A stretch of DNA of 64,000 bases from contig CAZHOG010000004.1 in the NCBI GenBank assembly GCA_964533935.1, positions 1 to 64,000 of the forward strand. The letters run 5' to 3'. Made by a program: the position numbers and the translations under genes. Shown in pieces: positions 53,697-62,866 of the stretch; position 1 is the first letter of the stretch; every line of letters begins with the position of its first letter. A model generated the notes under the pieces. It was given only the letters and a program-made list of their open reading frames with translations, ran no database searches and had not been told where the DNA came from. This DNA comes from RUG14121 sp964533935 (lineage in GTDB: Bacteria; Bacillota_I; Bacilli_A; RF39; UBA660).

Positions 53697-54989
53697 TTAA
53701 TTTTTTAACAATCTATTTAATTCAACAGCATATTCCATTGGCAATTCTTTTTTAAAATCATCAACAAATCCCATAACTAATATTTCTTTAGCTTGGCTTT
53801 CACTTAATCCTTTACTCTTTAAATAAAACATTTTTTCAGCACTTACTTTTGAAATTGTTGCTTCATGTTCAATTGTAGAAGAATTATTTTCCAATATGTT
53901 TTTAGGAATAGTATCACTTTTAGAAAATTCATCCAACAATATGGTATCACATTTAATTGTTGCAACGCTATTTAAAGCATTCTTTGTAATTCTAGTAGTT
54001 CCTCTATAATTACTTATTCCACCATCAGATGCCAAAGATTTTGCTACAATATTTGATTTAGTATGTTTTCCAATGTGGATCATTTTTGCACCAGCATCTA
54101 AAACTTGATTTTTTTTGGCATATGCAATACTAATTGAATTACCTACAGAATAATCACCTTTTAAAATACAAGATGGATATTTCATAGTAACTCCACTACC
54201 TAAATTACCATCAACCCATTGCATTAATCCTTTTTTTTCAACAATAGCACGTTTAGTAACAAGATTATATACATCATTTGACCAATTTTGAATAGTATTA
54301 TATTTACAAGTAGCATTTTCCTTAACAAATATCTCAACCACACCAGCATGTAATGAATTAGATGCATAACTCCTTGCAGTACATCCTTCTATGTAAGAAA
54401 GTTCAGCGCCTTCATCAACAATAATAATTGTTCTTTCAAATTGTCCTAATCCTTCTGTTTCAATTCTAAAATAACTTTGAAGAGGTCTATCTAATTTTGT
54501 ATAAGGAGGAATATAAATAAAACTTCCGCCACTCCATACTGCACCGTTTAAAGCCGTATATTTATTTTCATTATTTTTAACAAGAGTATTAAAATATTGT
54601 TTAAATAAATCAGGATATTTTTTTAAAGCATCATCAGTACTCATAAAAATAATATCTTTATCAGTTTTTTGATGATGATAAACGACTTCACTTTCTAATT
54701 GATTTGTTACACCATCTAAATATTTCTTCTCTGCTTCAACAACACCTAAAGTGCAAAAAGTTTCTTTTGTCTTTGTATCTATCTCTTCCCAATTATCTTT
54801 TGATGTATTTTGAGTTGATTTATAATAAACTATATTATCATAATCAATATTCAATTCAGGGCCAAAAGTTGGTTCTTCCATTTTTTCAAAAATATGAAAA
54901 CTTTCCAAACGAAAATCTGTCATCCATTGGGGTTCATTTTTCTTTTTACTTAAATTTATAATAAAATCTTCCGTTAATTTTTCTTTCAT
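53697..54989 (-). CDS. sufB: Fe-S cluster assembly protein SufB
   Basis: About 430 residues. Family-typical SVATIKCDTILLDEFSKSDT then SSTIEHEATISKVSAEKMFYLKSKG, and MEYAVELNRLLKN at the C-terminus identify SufB (or SufBD family). SufB is the scaffold of the SUF complex with SufC and SufD. Here it is isolated: ssb lies downstream behind a terminator and the next gene upstream is divergent. sufC, sufD, sufS and sufU must be elsewhere. Start ATG 54989; the GTG at 54998 is leader. Confidence 0.85.
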   Translation of the reverse strand: MKEKLTEDFIINLSKKKNEPQWMTDFRLESFHIFEKMEEPTFGPELNIDYDNIVYYKSTQNTSKDNWEEIDTKTKETFCTLGVVEAEKKYLDGVTNQLESEVVYHHQKTDKDIIFMSTDDALKKYPDLFKQYFNTLVKNNENKYTALNGAVWSGGSFIYIPPYTKLDRPLQSYFRIETEGLGQFERTIIIVDEGAELSYIEGCTARSYASNSLHAGVVEIFVKENATCKYNTIQNWSNDVYNLVTKRAIVEKKGLMQWVDGNLGSGVTMKYPSCILKGDYSVGNSISIAYAKKNQVLDAGAKMIHIGKHTKSNIVAKSLASDGGISNYRGTTRITKNALNSVATIKCDTILLDEFSKSDTIPKNILENNSSTIEHEATISKVSAEKMFYLKSKGLSESQAKEILVMGFVDDFKKELPMEYAVELNRLLKN

Positions 54990-55089
54990 AATAATCACTT
55001 TAAATATTATAACACAAAGTACTATTTAAACAATTGAATTATTATCTTTTTTTTGATACAATTCCTATAGTAAGATAGGAGGAATTCAT

Positions 55090-55953
55090 ATGGATAACAT
55101 TAACATTTCTAACTATCACTTTCTAAAAGAATGGATTTCTTTAAATCCAAATTTCGTTGGTTTAGAGTATTCAACTAACAATTATTTAATTTCTGGAAAA
55201 GTAAATATATTTTTGAAGGATTTTCTAGTTGAAGAGTTATTAAATAATGAATATTTTAAAAACAATATCTACTCTATGTCAAAAGAAGAATTTATAAATA
55301 TTATTAAGATTCATGTTCAATCCCAATCTTTGCTTAATTCTTCTGAAAATAATCTTAGTGAGAATTTAAATATTAATAATTCAGATTATATACGAAAAAT
55401 TTCAATAAACGATAATAGTAAAGCATTAATTATTACCTCTTCCGGAAATAATTTAGTAATAAATAATGTTCCATATTCTAAGGTTGTTTCAGTCTATTCA
55501 GATGAAGTTGAAAAGTGCAATTATTATGTTCCAGTAAAATATTTTCTTAGTAAAATTATAGATTCAGATAAAATAAAATATTTTGAATTAATAAACAGTT
55601 CTAAAGATATTAATATTGAACAATTAAATTATTTAAGATCATTTGAAAAATTCATGGGTATTTTATTAAAAAATGAAGATAAAATTATAGGCTCTGCAAA
55701 AGACTTGTTAGATATGTATAAAAGAAATTTGTTTTCTCTATCATTATTAGAAAATTTAAACTCCAATCAAAAAAAAGCTGTTAATACATATTATGACATA
55801 ATAAATTCATATATTGATTCTAAAAATAAAGAAACTGAAAAAGAAGAACAAGTTTACAATCGTTCTTCAGTTGGTTATTCTTCTTTAGCACTATTATTAT
55901 CAGTTATCTTTATTGCTGGCTTTGCTATTGCTTTTTTAATATTATTTACTTAA
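55090..55953 (+). CDS. Tail-anchored protein of unknown function
   Basis: 287 residues, not recognised. A cytoplasmic N-terminal region with mixed alpha/beta character (ISGKVNIFLKDFLVEELLN, ALIITSSGNNLVINNVPYSK), a helical charged stretch (IDSKNKETEKEEQVYNRSS) and a single C-terminal membrane helix (LALLLSVIFIAGFAIAFLIL) ending 3 residues from the stop. The ribosome site AGGAGG lies in a CCTAT / ATAGG hairpin just before the start, which might limit translation. Divergent from sufB, convergent with the adhesin. Confidence 0.55.
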   Translation: MDNINISNYHFLKEWISLNPNFVGLEYSTNNYLISGKVNIFLKDFLVEELLNNEYFKNNIYSMSKEEFINIIKIHVQSQSLLNSSENNLSENLNINNSDYIRKISINDNSKALIITSSGNNLVINNVPYSKVVSVYSDEVEKCNYYVPVKYFLSKIIDSDKIKYFELINSSKDINIEQLNYLRSFEKFMGILLKNEDKIIGSAKDLLDMYKRNLFSLSLLENLNSNQKKAVNTYYDIINSYIDSKNKETEKEEQVYNRSSVGYSSLALLLSVIFIAGFAIAFLILFT

Positions 55954-55956
55954 TTA

Positions 55957-57873
55957 CTAATTTTTTAGTAATTTTTTTATTATTACTAATAATACCATTA
56001 TATAAATATAATAATCATTTTTAAATGTATTAGGTAATTTAACTTGGATTTTATCATTACTAATATTTTTAACAGAATTATCATTTAAATTTATCTCATC
56101 GTCCAATTCTTCAAAAACACCAGTTTCTTCTAACATTTTGTCTTCCAAATCATCTTTTCCAAATATTTCTTTTTCATCTATTAAATCTTCTGAAACTTTT
56201 TTTTCTAAAAACATATTTAATTCTATTACACGATTATTATTGTCTAATATATAAGACGTTTCATCATTAATATCTAACTTTATTACATCGCTTTCATAAT
56301 TGTATTCAAAAGAATTATCATGAATTAAATTAATTAGATATTTTCCATAACAAAAATCTTCTGCAAAGATTATTTTTCCAGTATCCAATGTACTATATTT
56401 AATTATCTTATCTTTATAGTTAAGTTCAAATTTTATATTCTTAACAAACTCAGTAGTTTTTTTATCAAATACGTTTAATATCACTTTATATTTAATACGA
56501 TTATTTTTAAAAACTAGTTTATTATTTTTATTGTTTTCTACTACATTTAATTCATAGTCATCTATTTTATCATATCCAAAATATGTTGTTTTTTGATGTA
56601 ATAAATATTTACCATATGGTAAAGTGAATTTTATTGTTCCATAGTTATCAGTAAAATAACTTCCAATAAGAATATTATCGCTAGAAAAAATCTCAAACTC
56701 AATATTTTTTTCATATTCCATAATGCTTTTTTCATCATCATTTATTACTTTTATTATTTCAAAATTTTCACTTATTACTTTTTCATAAATATCTAATTTA
56801 ACATTATAGCTATTACTATTAATATCAAAATAATATTTTACATCATCCAATAAATAACCTTTGCTAGCTTCTAGTTCTTTTACATAATATGTTCCTGCAA
56901 TTAATTTTGTATCAAAGTTAATCAAGCCATTCTTATTAGTATATTTATCTTCTAATAATTCGTCATTTAAATTATATAAACCATATTTAGCATTTTCTAG
57001 TGTGGCATTACCACTAGGAATATTTGTTTTAGAAGTACTATCTAATTTTTGTATAGAAATATTTCCATATACTTTTTCTACCACATATCTTATATCAAAT
57101 TTCTCATAATCCCCGGGAAGTATTAAATTCTGATTTGTTGCATCAATATATACTGTTGGTTTATTACCAAATCTTTTTTCTTCTTTTGTTAAAATCAAAA
57201 ATGAATTATTAGGATCAGTTGTTGATAACTCTATTGAATTATTATTTTTAACCCCAGAAATATTTGGCCCATTATTAATAGAATATTTATCTAATACATT
57301 ATTTTTATCATAAAAATAGTTTTTCTCTCCCAAAAAAGTTGATAATTTATTACTACCAAAATCAGGAGTTTTATAATGATTTAATACGAGTTTATTTAAT
57401 TCTTCCATTTCTTGTTCATATTTATTTATTCTATTTCCATTAAGTTTATCAGTAAAATAAATATCGTAACCTAAATTATGTGATTGCCAAATCATAAATT
57501 GAGTAATTACATACCATTTAATATCTGTATGTTCTTTGTAGCCATAACCATAATAAGCTAATAGCTTAATTCTTTCATATTCACTGCTTGTTAAATTAGC
57601 ATAGTTTGCTTGATTAGTATCATATCCTTTAATTATTGATGTTGAATCCATTGATGTTCCTGGTTCAATACAATATACAAAACGATTATCTCTATTTCTT
57701 ACAATCATAGTCATTTGCTGATATTTTGTTTTACCGTTTTTACTTTTGTTAACATATTCATTGCTAATCCACATCCCATGTTCATTAAAAGTGTCGCTAT
57801 ATTCTAAAGCACTCACATTTTTCAAATAAAATAGTGATAAAATTATTACTAATAGTAAAATCTTTTTCTTCAA
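55957..57873 (-). CDS. Thioester-domain surface adhesin with SpaA-like repeats and LPNTF sorting signal
   Basis: About 638 residues from a TTG at 57873 (GGAGAGAAAA leader); a longer frame to 57954 would run through the promoter. Signal peptide (LKKKILLLVIILSLFYLKNVSA), then a Gram-positive thioester domain: Cys68 in VYCIEPGTS and Gln125 in ITQFMIWQSHN (TQxA-type) can form an internal Cys-Gln thioester for covalent adhesion. SpaA-like prealbumin modules follow (GNISIQKLDSTSK, GTYYVKELEASKGYLLDD and diverged copies). The C-terminus has LPNTF, a hydrophobic helix and basic tail, a sortase signal with Phe in place of Gly. Confidence 0.85.
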   Translation of the reverse strand: MKKKILLLVIILSLFYLKNVSALEYSDTFNEHGMWISNEYVNKSKNGKTKYQQMTMIVRNRDNRFVYCIEPGTSMDSTSIIKGYDTNQANYANLTSSEYERIKLLAYYGYGYKEHTDIKWYVITQFMIWQSHNLGYDIYFTDKLNGNRINKYEQEMEELNKLVLNHYKTPDFGSNKLSTFLGEKNYFYDKNNVLDKYSINNGPNISGVKNNNSIELSTTDPNNSFLILTKEEKRFGNKPTVYIDATNQNLILPGDYEKFDIRYVVEKVYGNISIQKLDSTSKTNIPSGNATLENAKYGLYNLNDELLEDKYTNKNGLINFDTKLIAGTYYVKELEASKGYLLDDVKYYFDINSNSYNVKLDIYEKVISENFEIIKVINDDEKSIMEYEKNIEFEIFSSDNILIGSYFTDNYGTIKFTLPYGKYLLHQKTTYFGYDKIDDYELNVVENNKNNKLVFKNNRIKYKVILNVFDKKTTEFVKNIKFELNYKDKIIKYSTLDTGKIIFAEDFCYGKYLINLIHDNSFEYNYESDVIKLDINDETSYILDNNNRVIELNMFLEKKVSEDLIDEKEIFGKDDLEDKMLEETGVFEELDDEINLNDNSVKNISNDKIQVKLPNTFKNDYYIYIMVLLVIIKKLLKN

Positions 57874-57904
57874 TTTTCTCTCCTTTTTTACTACATGGTT
57901 GACT

Positions 57905-57957
57905 ATTATAATAATTATTTTTTTCTTTTCAATAGATTCGACAAAATGTGACAAATG
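57905..57957 (-). promoter_or_regulatory. Adhesin promoter with Spo0A-like box
   Basis: Minus strand TTTTGTCGAAT (57936-57946), CTA, TTGAAA (-35, 57927-57932), 16-base spacer, TATAAT (57905-57910). A partial second box (ATTTGTCAC) lies 10 bases upstream. Same module and spacing as at 858-909. Confidence 0.55.
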
Positions 57958-57971
57958 TTTTAATAAAAATC

Positions 57972-57995
57972 AAAAAAAAGAGACTATTTAGCCTC
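57972..57995 (-). terminator. spoVS terminator
   Basis: GAGGCT / AGTCTC stem (one G-T pair) followed by eight Ts on the minus strand. Confidence 0.7.
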
Positions 57996-58244
57996 TACAA
58001 TTAGTTTCATCGCTGTTTTTTGTTCACCATTTATTAGAATATCATTAAATGCTGGTATTACTACTAAATTATCTCCTGATGGTGCAACAAATCCCCTTGC
58101 TATTGCTATAGCTTTTATAGCTTGGTTTAAGGAACCTGCTCCGATAGTTTGAATTTCAACTATTTTATTCTCTCGAAATAAATTAGCTACAGCTCCCGCA
58201 ACTTTGCTTGGATTTGATTTACTGGATACTTTTAAAATTTCCAT
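57984..58244 (-). CDS. spoVS: Stage V sporulation protein S
   Basis: 86 residues, full length. MEILKVSSKSNPSKVAGAVA, EIQTIGAGSLNQAIKAIAIA and APSGDNLVVIPAFNDI are nearly invariant in SpoVS. The Alba-like protein affects coat assembly and septation; homologues also occur outside spore-formers. It precedes the adhesin on the same strand but has its own terminator. Confidence 0.97.
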   Translation of the reverse strand: MEILKVSSKSNPSKVAGAVANLFRENKIVEIQTIGAGSLNQAIKAIAIARGFVAPSGDNLVVIPAFNDILINGEQKTAMKLIVEAK

Positions 58245-58287
58245 ATTTTTATCTAATTCCTTTCTAAAATAAATATATGTTTTAAAT

Positions 58288-58315
58288 CAAAAAAAAGAAG
58301 AAAAATTCTTCTTTT
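58288..58315 (-). terminator. Terminator of the methyltransferase gene
   Basis: AAAAGAAGAA / TTCTTCTTTT with T-run on the minus strand. Confidence 0.7.
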
Positions 58316-59183
58316 ATTTATTTTCCCATCTAGCAAATATTCCACATGGTAAAACTAGATTTGAATCACTCATATTTATTCCTAATTCATCACTTGAAAT
58401 AATTCCTTTATATTTTTTATTAATTGTTAAATTTAAAACATCTTCTAAAATAGTTTTTGAAAGTCCTGTTGAATATGTATTAATTAGGAATAATAAAGGA
58501 TCATCACTTAGTAATTCTTTACATAAATCAACTAATTCAAATAAATCATTTTCTATATTCCAAACTTCTTTATTAGCTCCTCTTCCAAAAGAAGGAGGAT
58601 CCATTAGGATCATATCATATTTATTTCCACGTCTAATTTCTCTTTTAACAAATTTTACAACATCATCAACAAGAAACCTAATATCTCTTTCTTCTAAATG
58701 ATTTGATTTAACATTTTCTTTAGCCCAATCAATCATTCCTCTAGATGCATCCACATGAACAACTGAAGCATTTTCCATTAATGCAGCTATACTTGCAGCA
58801 CCAGTATATGCAAATAAATTTAATACTTTAACTTTCCTATTTGCATTTCTTATTTTTTCTCTAATTAAATTCCAGTTGTATGCTTGTTCTGGAAATAATC
58901 CAGTATGTTTAAATCCCATTAATTTTAAATTAAAAGTCATATCTTGATAATGAACTTGCCAATTAGATTTCATTTTTGAATTCTTAATATCCCAAGCTCC
59001 GCCACCAGTATTGCTTCGATTATAAATTGCATCTATTTTATTCCAATTATTTTCACTCTTTTTTTCATTCCAAATGATTTGAGGATCTGGTCTTAATAAT
59101 TTAACACTATTCCAGATTTCTAATTTCATTCCTTTAGCCATATCAATAATTTGATATTCATTAAAATCATTAACTGTCTTCAT
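58314..59183 (-). CDS. Class I SAM-dependent rRNA methyltransferase (RlmI/RlmK-like)
   Basis: 289 residues. LNLFAYTGAASIAALMENAS (SAM motif I), HVDASRGMIDWAKENVKSN, and the catalytic MILMDPPSFGRG identify the RlmI/RlmKL-C branch acting on 23S rRNA. The N-terminal PUA domain of RlmI is missing. It overlaps the start of the next membrane gene by one base, a two-gene operon. Confidence 0.85.
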   Translation of the reverse strand: MKTVNDFNEYQIIDMAKGMKLEIWNSVKLLRPDPQIIWNEKKSENNWNKIDAIYNRSNTGGGAWDIKNSKMKSNWQVHYQDMTFNLKLMGFKHTGLFPEQAYNWNLIREKIRNANRKVKVLNLFAYTGAASIAALMENASVVHVDASRGMIDWAKENVKSNHLEERDIRFLVDDVVKFVKREIRRGNKYDMILMDPPSFGRGANKEVWNIENDLFELVDLCKELLSDDPLLFLINTYSTGLSKTILEDVLNLTINKKYKGIISSDELGINMSDSNLVLPCGIFARWENK

Positions 59184-59710
59184 TATTTAGTCTCCATTAA
59201 ATAATTTGAAAGTGGATCAATTAATTCTAATATTCCATGAATATAGAAGAAAAATCCAATAAAAATTATTTGTATATTCTTTGAATAATATAAATTCAAA
59301 CAAGTTAATAATCCAGTAATAATAAATAATCCTAATGTTATTACTCTTATAATCCACATTTTATTTTTTCTATCACTATAATAATCACATTTTTTGAATT
59401 TAATTATAGACATTAAAATTATCCAAACTAATAACATTAATACTATATTTAATGAAGTTGAAAATAAATTAAAAGCTATTCCAATTATTCCTACAATATA
59501 ACTTAAAATACTAGTAAATAATCCTTCATAATCTTTGCTTTCTTTTGTTAATATAAATTGAATTAAATTTATTGTTGCATAAGCAATCATTGTTACAAAT
59601 AAAATTTTATCAATACTATTAATTTTAAAATTAGGTAATACTATTAAAATTATTCCAATTATTATTAAAATAATAGCTGTACCTAAATCCACCTTTTGTT
59701 TTCTTTTCAT
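59183..59710 (-). CDS. DUF308-like small multipass membrane protein
   Basis: 175 residues, about six membrane helices (TAIILIIIGIILIVLPNF, SILSYIVGIIGIAFNL, IVLMLLVWIILMSII, ITLGLFIITGLLTCLNL, IIFIGFFFYIHGILELI). The opening G-I-I-L-I-V-L-P block and helix-pair pattern resemble DUF308/HdeD-like proteins. Function unknown. Coupled to the methyltransferase gene. Confidence 0.6.
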   Translation of the reverse strand: MKRKQKVDLGTAIILIIIGIILIVLPNFKINSIDKILFVTMIAYATINLIQFILTKESKDYEGLFTSILSYIVGIIGIAFNLFSTSLNIVLMLLVWIILMSIIKFKKCDYYSDRKNKMWIIRVITLGLFIITGLLTCLNLYYSKNIQIIFIGFFFYIHGILELIDPLSNYLMETK

Positions 59711-59766
59711 ATAAACACTTCCTTAAAGGTATTATACTATAAAAATCATTTAAACAAAAGTTACTT

Positions 59767-60270
59767 TTATTTTATAAAACCATTATGTACAAATTTTGTT
59801 TCATTAACTACAATAAATGCACTTGAATCAAATTTATTAACAATATCCAATAACTCTTGTTGTCTTTTATTATTAATTTTACATAGAATCAAACCATTTT
59901 TATTATCTTTTAAATCAATCACAGAAACAGCAAACTTATTTTCTTTTATCTTTTTTATTAAGTTATTCTGATTTTTATTAGCAATTATTTCAACACTTAT
60001 TACTCCTCTTATATAATTATTAGATATATATGTACCAATAAAGGTTCCTGTTGCATATCCTAAAGAATAAGCTAATGGAATAAATATACAATTCATTTCT
60101 GTAACTAATGCTTCTCTTGCAACTATAAACCAAATCAAAACTTCAAAAAATGCTAATATTGTTGTTATATATATTTTCCCTTTAACCATTATAACTGTCC
60201 TTATTGTTCCTATAGATACATCTAAAATTCTAGCCAAAAATATTTTTATACACAAAAAAACCAAAGACAT
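59767..60270 (-). CDS. UPF0316 (DUF2179/DUF5698) membrane protein
   Basis: About 167 residues: three N-terminal membrane helices (IKIFLARILDVSIGTIRTVI, AFFEVLIWFIVAREAL, YSLGYATGTFIGTYI) and a C-terminal DUF2179 domain (VSVEIIANKNQNN ... FDSSAFIVVNETKFVHNGFI-like end). Homologues (YebE) have no known function. Start ATG 60270 after GGTGATAAAT. Confidence 0.8.
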   Translation of the reverse strand: MSLVFLCIKIFLARILDVSIGTIRTVIMVKGKIYITTILAFFEVLIWFIVAREALVTEMNCIFIPLAYSLGYATGTFIGTYISNNYIRGVISVEIIANKNQNNLIKKIKENKFAVSVIDLKDNKNGLILCKINNKRQQELLDIVNKFDSSAFIVVNETKFVHNGFIK

Positions 60271-60311
60271 ATTTATCACCATTAATATGATAACCAGTAT
60301 TTGGCATTTTA

Positions 60312-61934
60312 TTATTTTAATATATCCATTAAGTATGGAACAATTTGTTTTTTACGAGATACACAGCCTTCCATATAATAACCTTGATGCAATTCTTCAA
60401 TATTAAATGCTGCTTCTATATATTTTTTAGCATCTTCTGTATATAAAATATAAGATCCATTTCTAATAATGTCTGTTATAGCTAAAATAGTAAAATTAAA
60501 TTCTTTGTTTTTAGTTATTTCTTCTATTATTGAAACATAACTTTCTTTATCATCTAATATTCCCTGATAATCTAAAGTTAATATTTGCCCAACAGCAAAT
60601 GTATAATCATCAGTATGGAATGTTTTTATATCAGTGTTAACTATTTCTTCTTTTGATAAATTTTTCAAACTAGTTCCTGCTTTAAACATTTCCATTGCAT
60701 ATTTTTCATAATCAACTTCAGCAATTATTGATAAAGATTTTACAACTTCTATATCTTTTTGAGTTGTAGTTGGACTTGTTAAAACCAATGTATCAGATAA
60801 TATTCCTGATAACATTAATCCTGCAATTTCTTTAGAAATTGTGATGCCATTTTCTTTATATAATGTATAAATAATTGTATTAGTACTTCCAACTGACATA
60901 TTTCTAAAATTAATTGGATTCTTTGTTGAAATATCACCTATTTTATGATGATCAACAACTTCTAATATCTCTGCTTCATCTAATCCTATTACACTTTGAT
61001 CCGTTTCATTATGATCAACTAGAATAACTTTTTTTCTATTTTTTTCAGCAATATCTGTTATTCTTATTAAACCTTTACAAATATTATTCTTATCTATAAT
61101 TGGATAGTTATTGAATTTTAACTTGGCACTTTTTATCATAAAGTCATCAAAATAATCATTTTGTTCAAATGTTACCATTCTATCTTGTGTAACTAAGTTT
61201 TCTATGTATGAAGAAAGACCAATCATTTTTGCTGTTGTAAAAGTATCATATTTTGTTCTAATAATATTCACTTTATTTTGTTTAGCAATTTCTAAATGAT
61301 TTTCTTTAATATTTAATTCTCCAACAACAATAATTAATTTAACTCCACTATTAACAGCATTTTCAATAATACTGTGTCTGTCACCAACAATTAATATATC
61401 ATTTTTTGTAAGATTAACTAATTCCATAAAAGTTGTACTTCTATATGCTGCTGCTAAAATATTACCATCAATTTCTTCATCATATTTTAAAACTTTTTCA
61501 CCATTCAATGTTTTTAAAATATTATCATAACTTGTTTTTAATTGATTATAATCACCATTAATTAAATATTTTGCAATTACTTTAGCAGTAATTAAACTTA
61601 TGAATTCATTATTATCAGAAACAACTGGGATACCAGTAATATTATGTTCAGTCATATATGTATATGCTTCAAGAATTGAAGCATGTTTATTAATAAAATA
61701 ATTTTTATGATAATTTAAATCTTTCATTTGTAATTTTACATCATTTAAATACTTTGGAACTTTAATATTAAAATAATTCAAAACATATTTTGTTTCTAAA
61801 TTAATTTCTCCTAATACATATGGTTCTGCATTATCTCCAAGTAATCGTTTTAAATTTGCAAGAGCAATTGCACTTGTAACAGAATCTGTATCAGGATTTT
61901 TATGTCCAAAAATATATATTTTATCTTTATCCAT
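60312..61934 (-). CDS. ppaC: Manganese-dependent inorganic pyrophosphatase with CBS and DRTGG domains
   Basis: About 540 residues, as in clostridial CBS-pyrophosphatases. Family II DHH catalytic domain: IYIFGHKNPDTDSVTSAIAL, VILVDHNE, VVDHHKIGD and the DHHA2 part ending GCVSRKKQIVPYL. The catalytic domain is split by a CBS pair (ASILEAYTYMTEHNITGIPV, then LKFNNYPIIDKNNICKGLIR) with a DRTGG-like domain between. It hydrolyses pyrophosphate and is regulated by adenine nucleotides in known members. Start ATG 61934; the GTG upstream is leader. Confidence 0.95.
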   Translation of the reverse strand: MDKDKIYIFGHKNPDTDSVTSAIALANLKRLLGDNAEPYVLGEINLETKYVLNYFNIKVPKYLNDVKLQMKDLNYHKNYFINKHASILEAYTYMTEHNITGIPVVSDNNEFISLITAKVIAKYLINGDYNQLKTSYDNILKTLNGEKVLKYDEEIDGNILAAAYRSTTFMELVNLTKNDILIVGDRHSIIENAVNSGVKLIIVVGELNIKENHLEIAKQNKVNIIRTKYDTFTTAKMIGLSSYIENLVTQDRMVTFEQNDYFDDFMIKSAKLKFNNYPIIDKNNICKGLIRITDIAEKNRKKVILVDHNETDQSVIGLDEAEILEVVDHHKIGDISTKNPINFRNMSVGSTNTIIYTLYKENGITISKEIAGLMLSGILSDTLVLTSPTTTQKDIEVVKSLSIIAEVDYEKYAMEMFKAGTSLKNLSKEEIVNTDIKTFHTDDYTFAVGQILTLDYQGILDDKESYVSIIEEITKNKEFNFTILAITDIIRNGSYILYTEDAKKYIEAAFNIEELHQGYYMEGCVSRKKQIVPYLMDILK

Positions 61935-61970
61935 CTTTATCACATCTCACTATCTTTATTATTATAACTA

Positions 61971-62020
61971 AAAAAGTCAAAAAAAACTATTACTTATTAA
62001 CAGATAAGTATTTTTGACTT
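61971..62020 (-). terminator. Terminator after the ProX-like gene
   Basis: Nested hairpins: AAGTCAAAAA / TTTTTGACTT around ACTTAT / ATAAGT. The T-run is on the minus strand. Confidence 0.55.
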
Positions 62021-62092
62021 ATATATACTCTCATTTAAGAGGAAAAAAATATATAATGAATATTAAATAAAGTTATTTAATGATAAATAAAT

Positions 62093-62581
62093 TTATAAAT
62101 CTATAATATTTACTTGATTTCCATGTTCTATTATGATATTCAACAAATCTTCAACTTTTAACCATACTGTGGCTGTATTTTCATTTGGATGAACTCCTAC
62201 AATATGAGAATCATTCATAAACTCTTTATCGATAAAAAATTGAACTTTTAATTCTTTATCATTTAATAAACCAAATGGTGTAACAGATCCTGGAACTAAG
62301 TTCATAATAGACATTAAATCAGTATCGGATGCAAAACTTAAGGCTCGTGTATTATTCTTTTCTCTAAATTTTTTAAGATTTATTTTTTTATCACCTTTAA
62401 TAGTTATGAGATAGTAATTTCTTTTTTTATCATCTCTAACAAAAATATTTTTACCATCGGCTTCTTTATAAGGTAAATCAATATCTTCTAATTCTTTCAT
62501 ATTATAAACTGCTTTGTGTTCTGTAATTTCATACCATATATTTTTTGATTTTAAAAATTCATATATTTCTTGTTTATTCAT
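62093..62581 (-). CDS. YbaK/ProX-like aminoacyl-tRNA deacylase
   Basis: About 162 residues. KNIWYEITEHKAVYNMKELE, NIFVRDDKKRNYYLITIKGD, LMSIMNLVPGSVTPFGLLND and HPNENTATVWLKVEDLL fit the ProX/PrdX group that hydrolyses Ala-tRNA(Pro) in trans. Start ATG 62581 after AGGAGAAAAATAT; the upstream ATG at 62617 lacks a ribosome site. Monocistronic. Confidence 0.9.
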   Translation of the reverse strand: MNKQEIYEFLKSKNIWYEITEHKAVYNMKELEDIDLPYKEADGKNIFVRDDKKRNYYLITIKGDKKINLKKFREKNNTRALSFASDTDLMSIMNLVPGSVTPFGLLNDKELKVQFFIDKEFMNDSHIVGVHPNENTATVWLKVEDLLNIIIEHGNQVNIIDL

Positions 62582-62663
62582 ATATTTTTCTCCTATTTCT
62601 TTCAAAATACTATTCATTTTTATTATAACATATACAAGAAAATTCTATGTATTAGATAAAACA

Positions 62664-62822
62664 TTATTTCAAAAGATTATGAATTGCTAATGCACAATCA
62701 TCTTTAATTAGTATAACTTGGTCATCAATGTAATAAGCAGTGTTATAATTATGAACTTTTACACCTCCAAAATCATATACCAAAACATACCCTTTATCTA
62801 ATTTTATTTTTTTATTTTTCAT
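62664..62822 (-). CDS. 52-residue protein of unknown function
   Basis: Start ATG 62822 with GGAGG upstream (TTGGAGGAAAATAAA-ATG). The sequence is beta-rich (KLDKGYVLVYDFGGVKVHNY, then AYYIDDQVILIKDDCALAIHN) with no membrane helix. Not recognised. Its promoter has a TATAAT at 62879-62884 and a TGTCGAA motif right at the predicted start site, suggesting repression by Spo0A or a similar factor (inference). Confidence 0.5.
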   Translation of the reverse strand: MKNKKIKLDKGYVLVYDFGGVKVHNYNTAYYIDDQVILIKDDCALAIHNLLK

Positions 62823-62866
62823 TTTATTTTCCTCCAATTTATTATGCAAAGATTTGTGCACTTTTC

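Noticed and set aside
55957..57954. Longer adhesin start at 57954
   Set aside because: The extension would be translated through a TTGAAA-16-TATAAT promoter and lacks a ribosome site; TTG 57873 has GGAG and a signal peptide.
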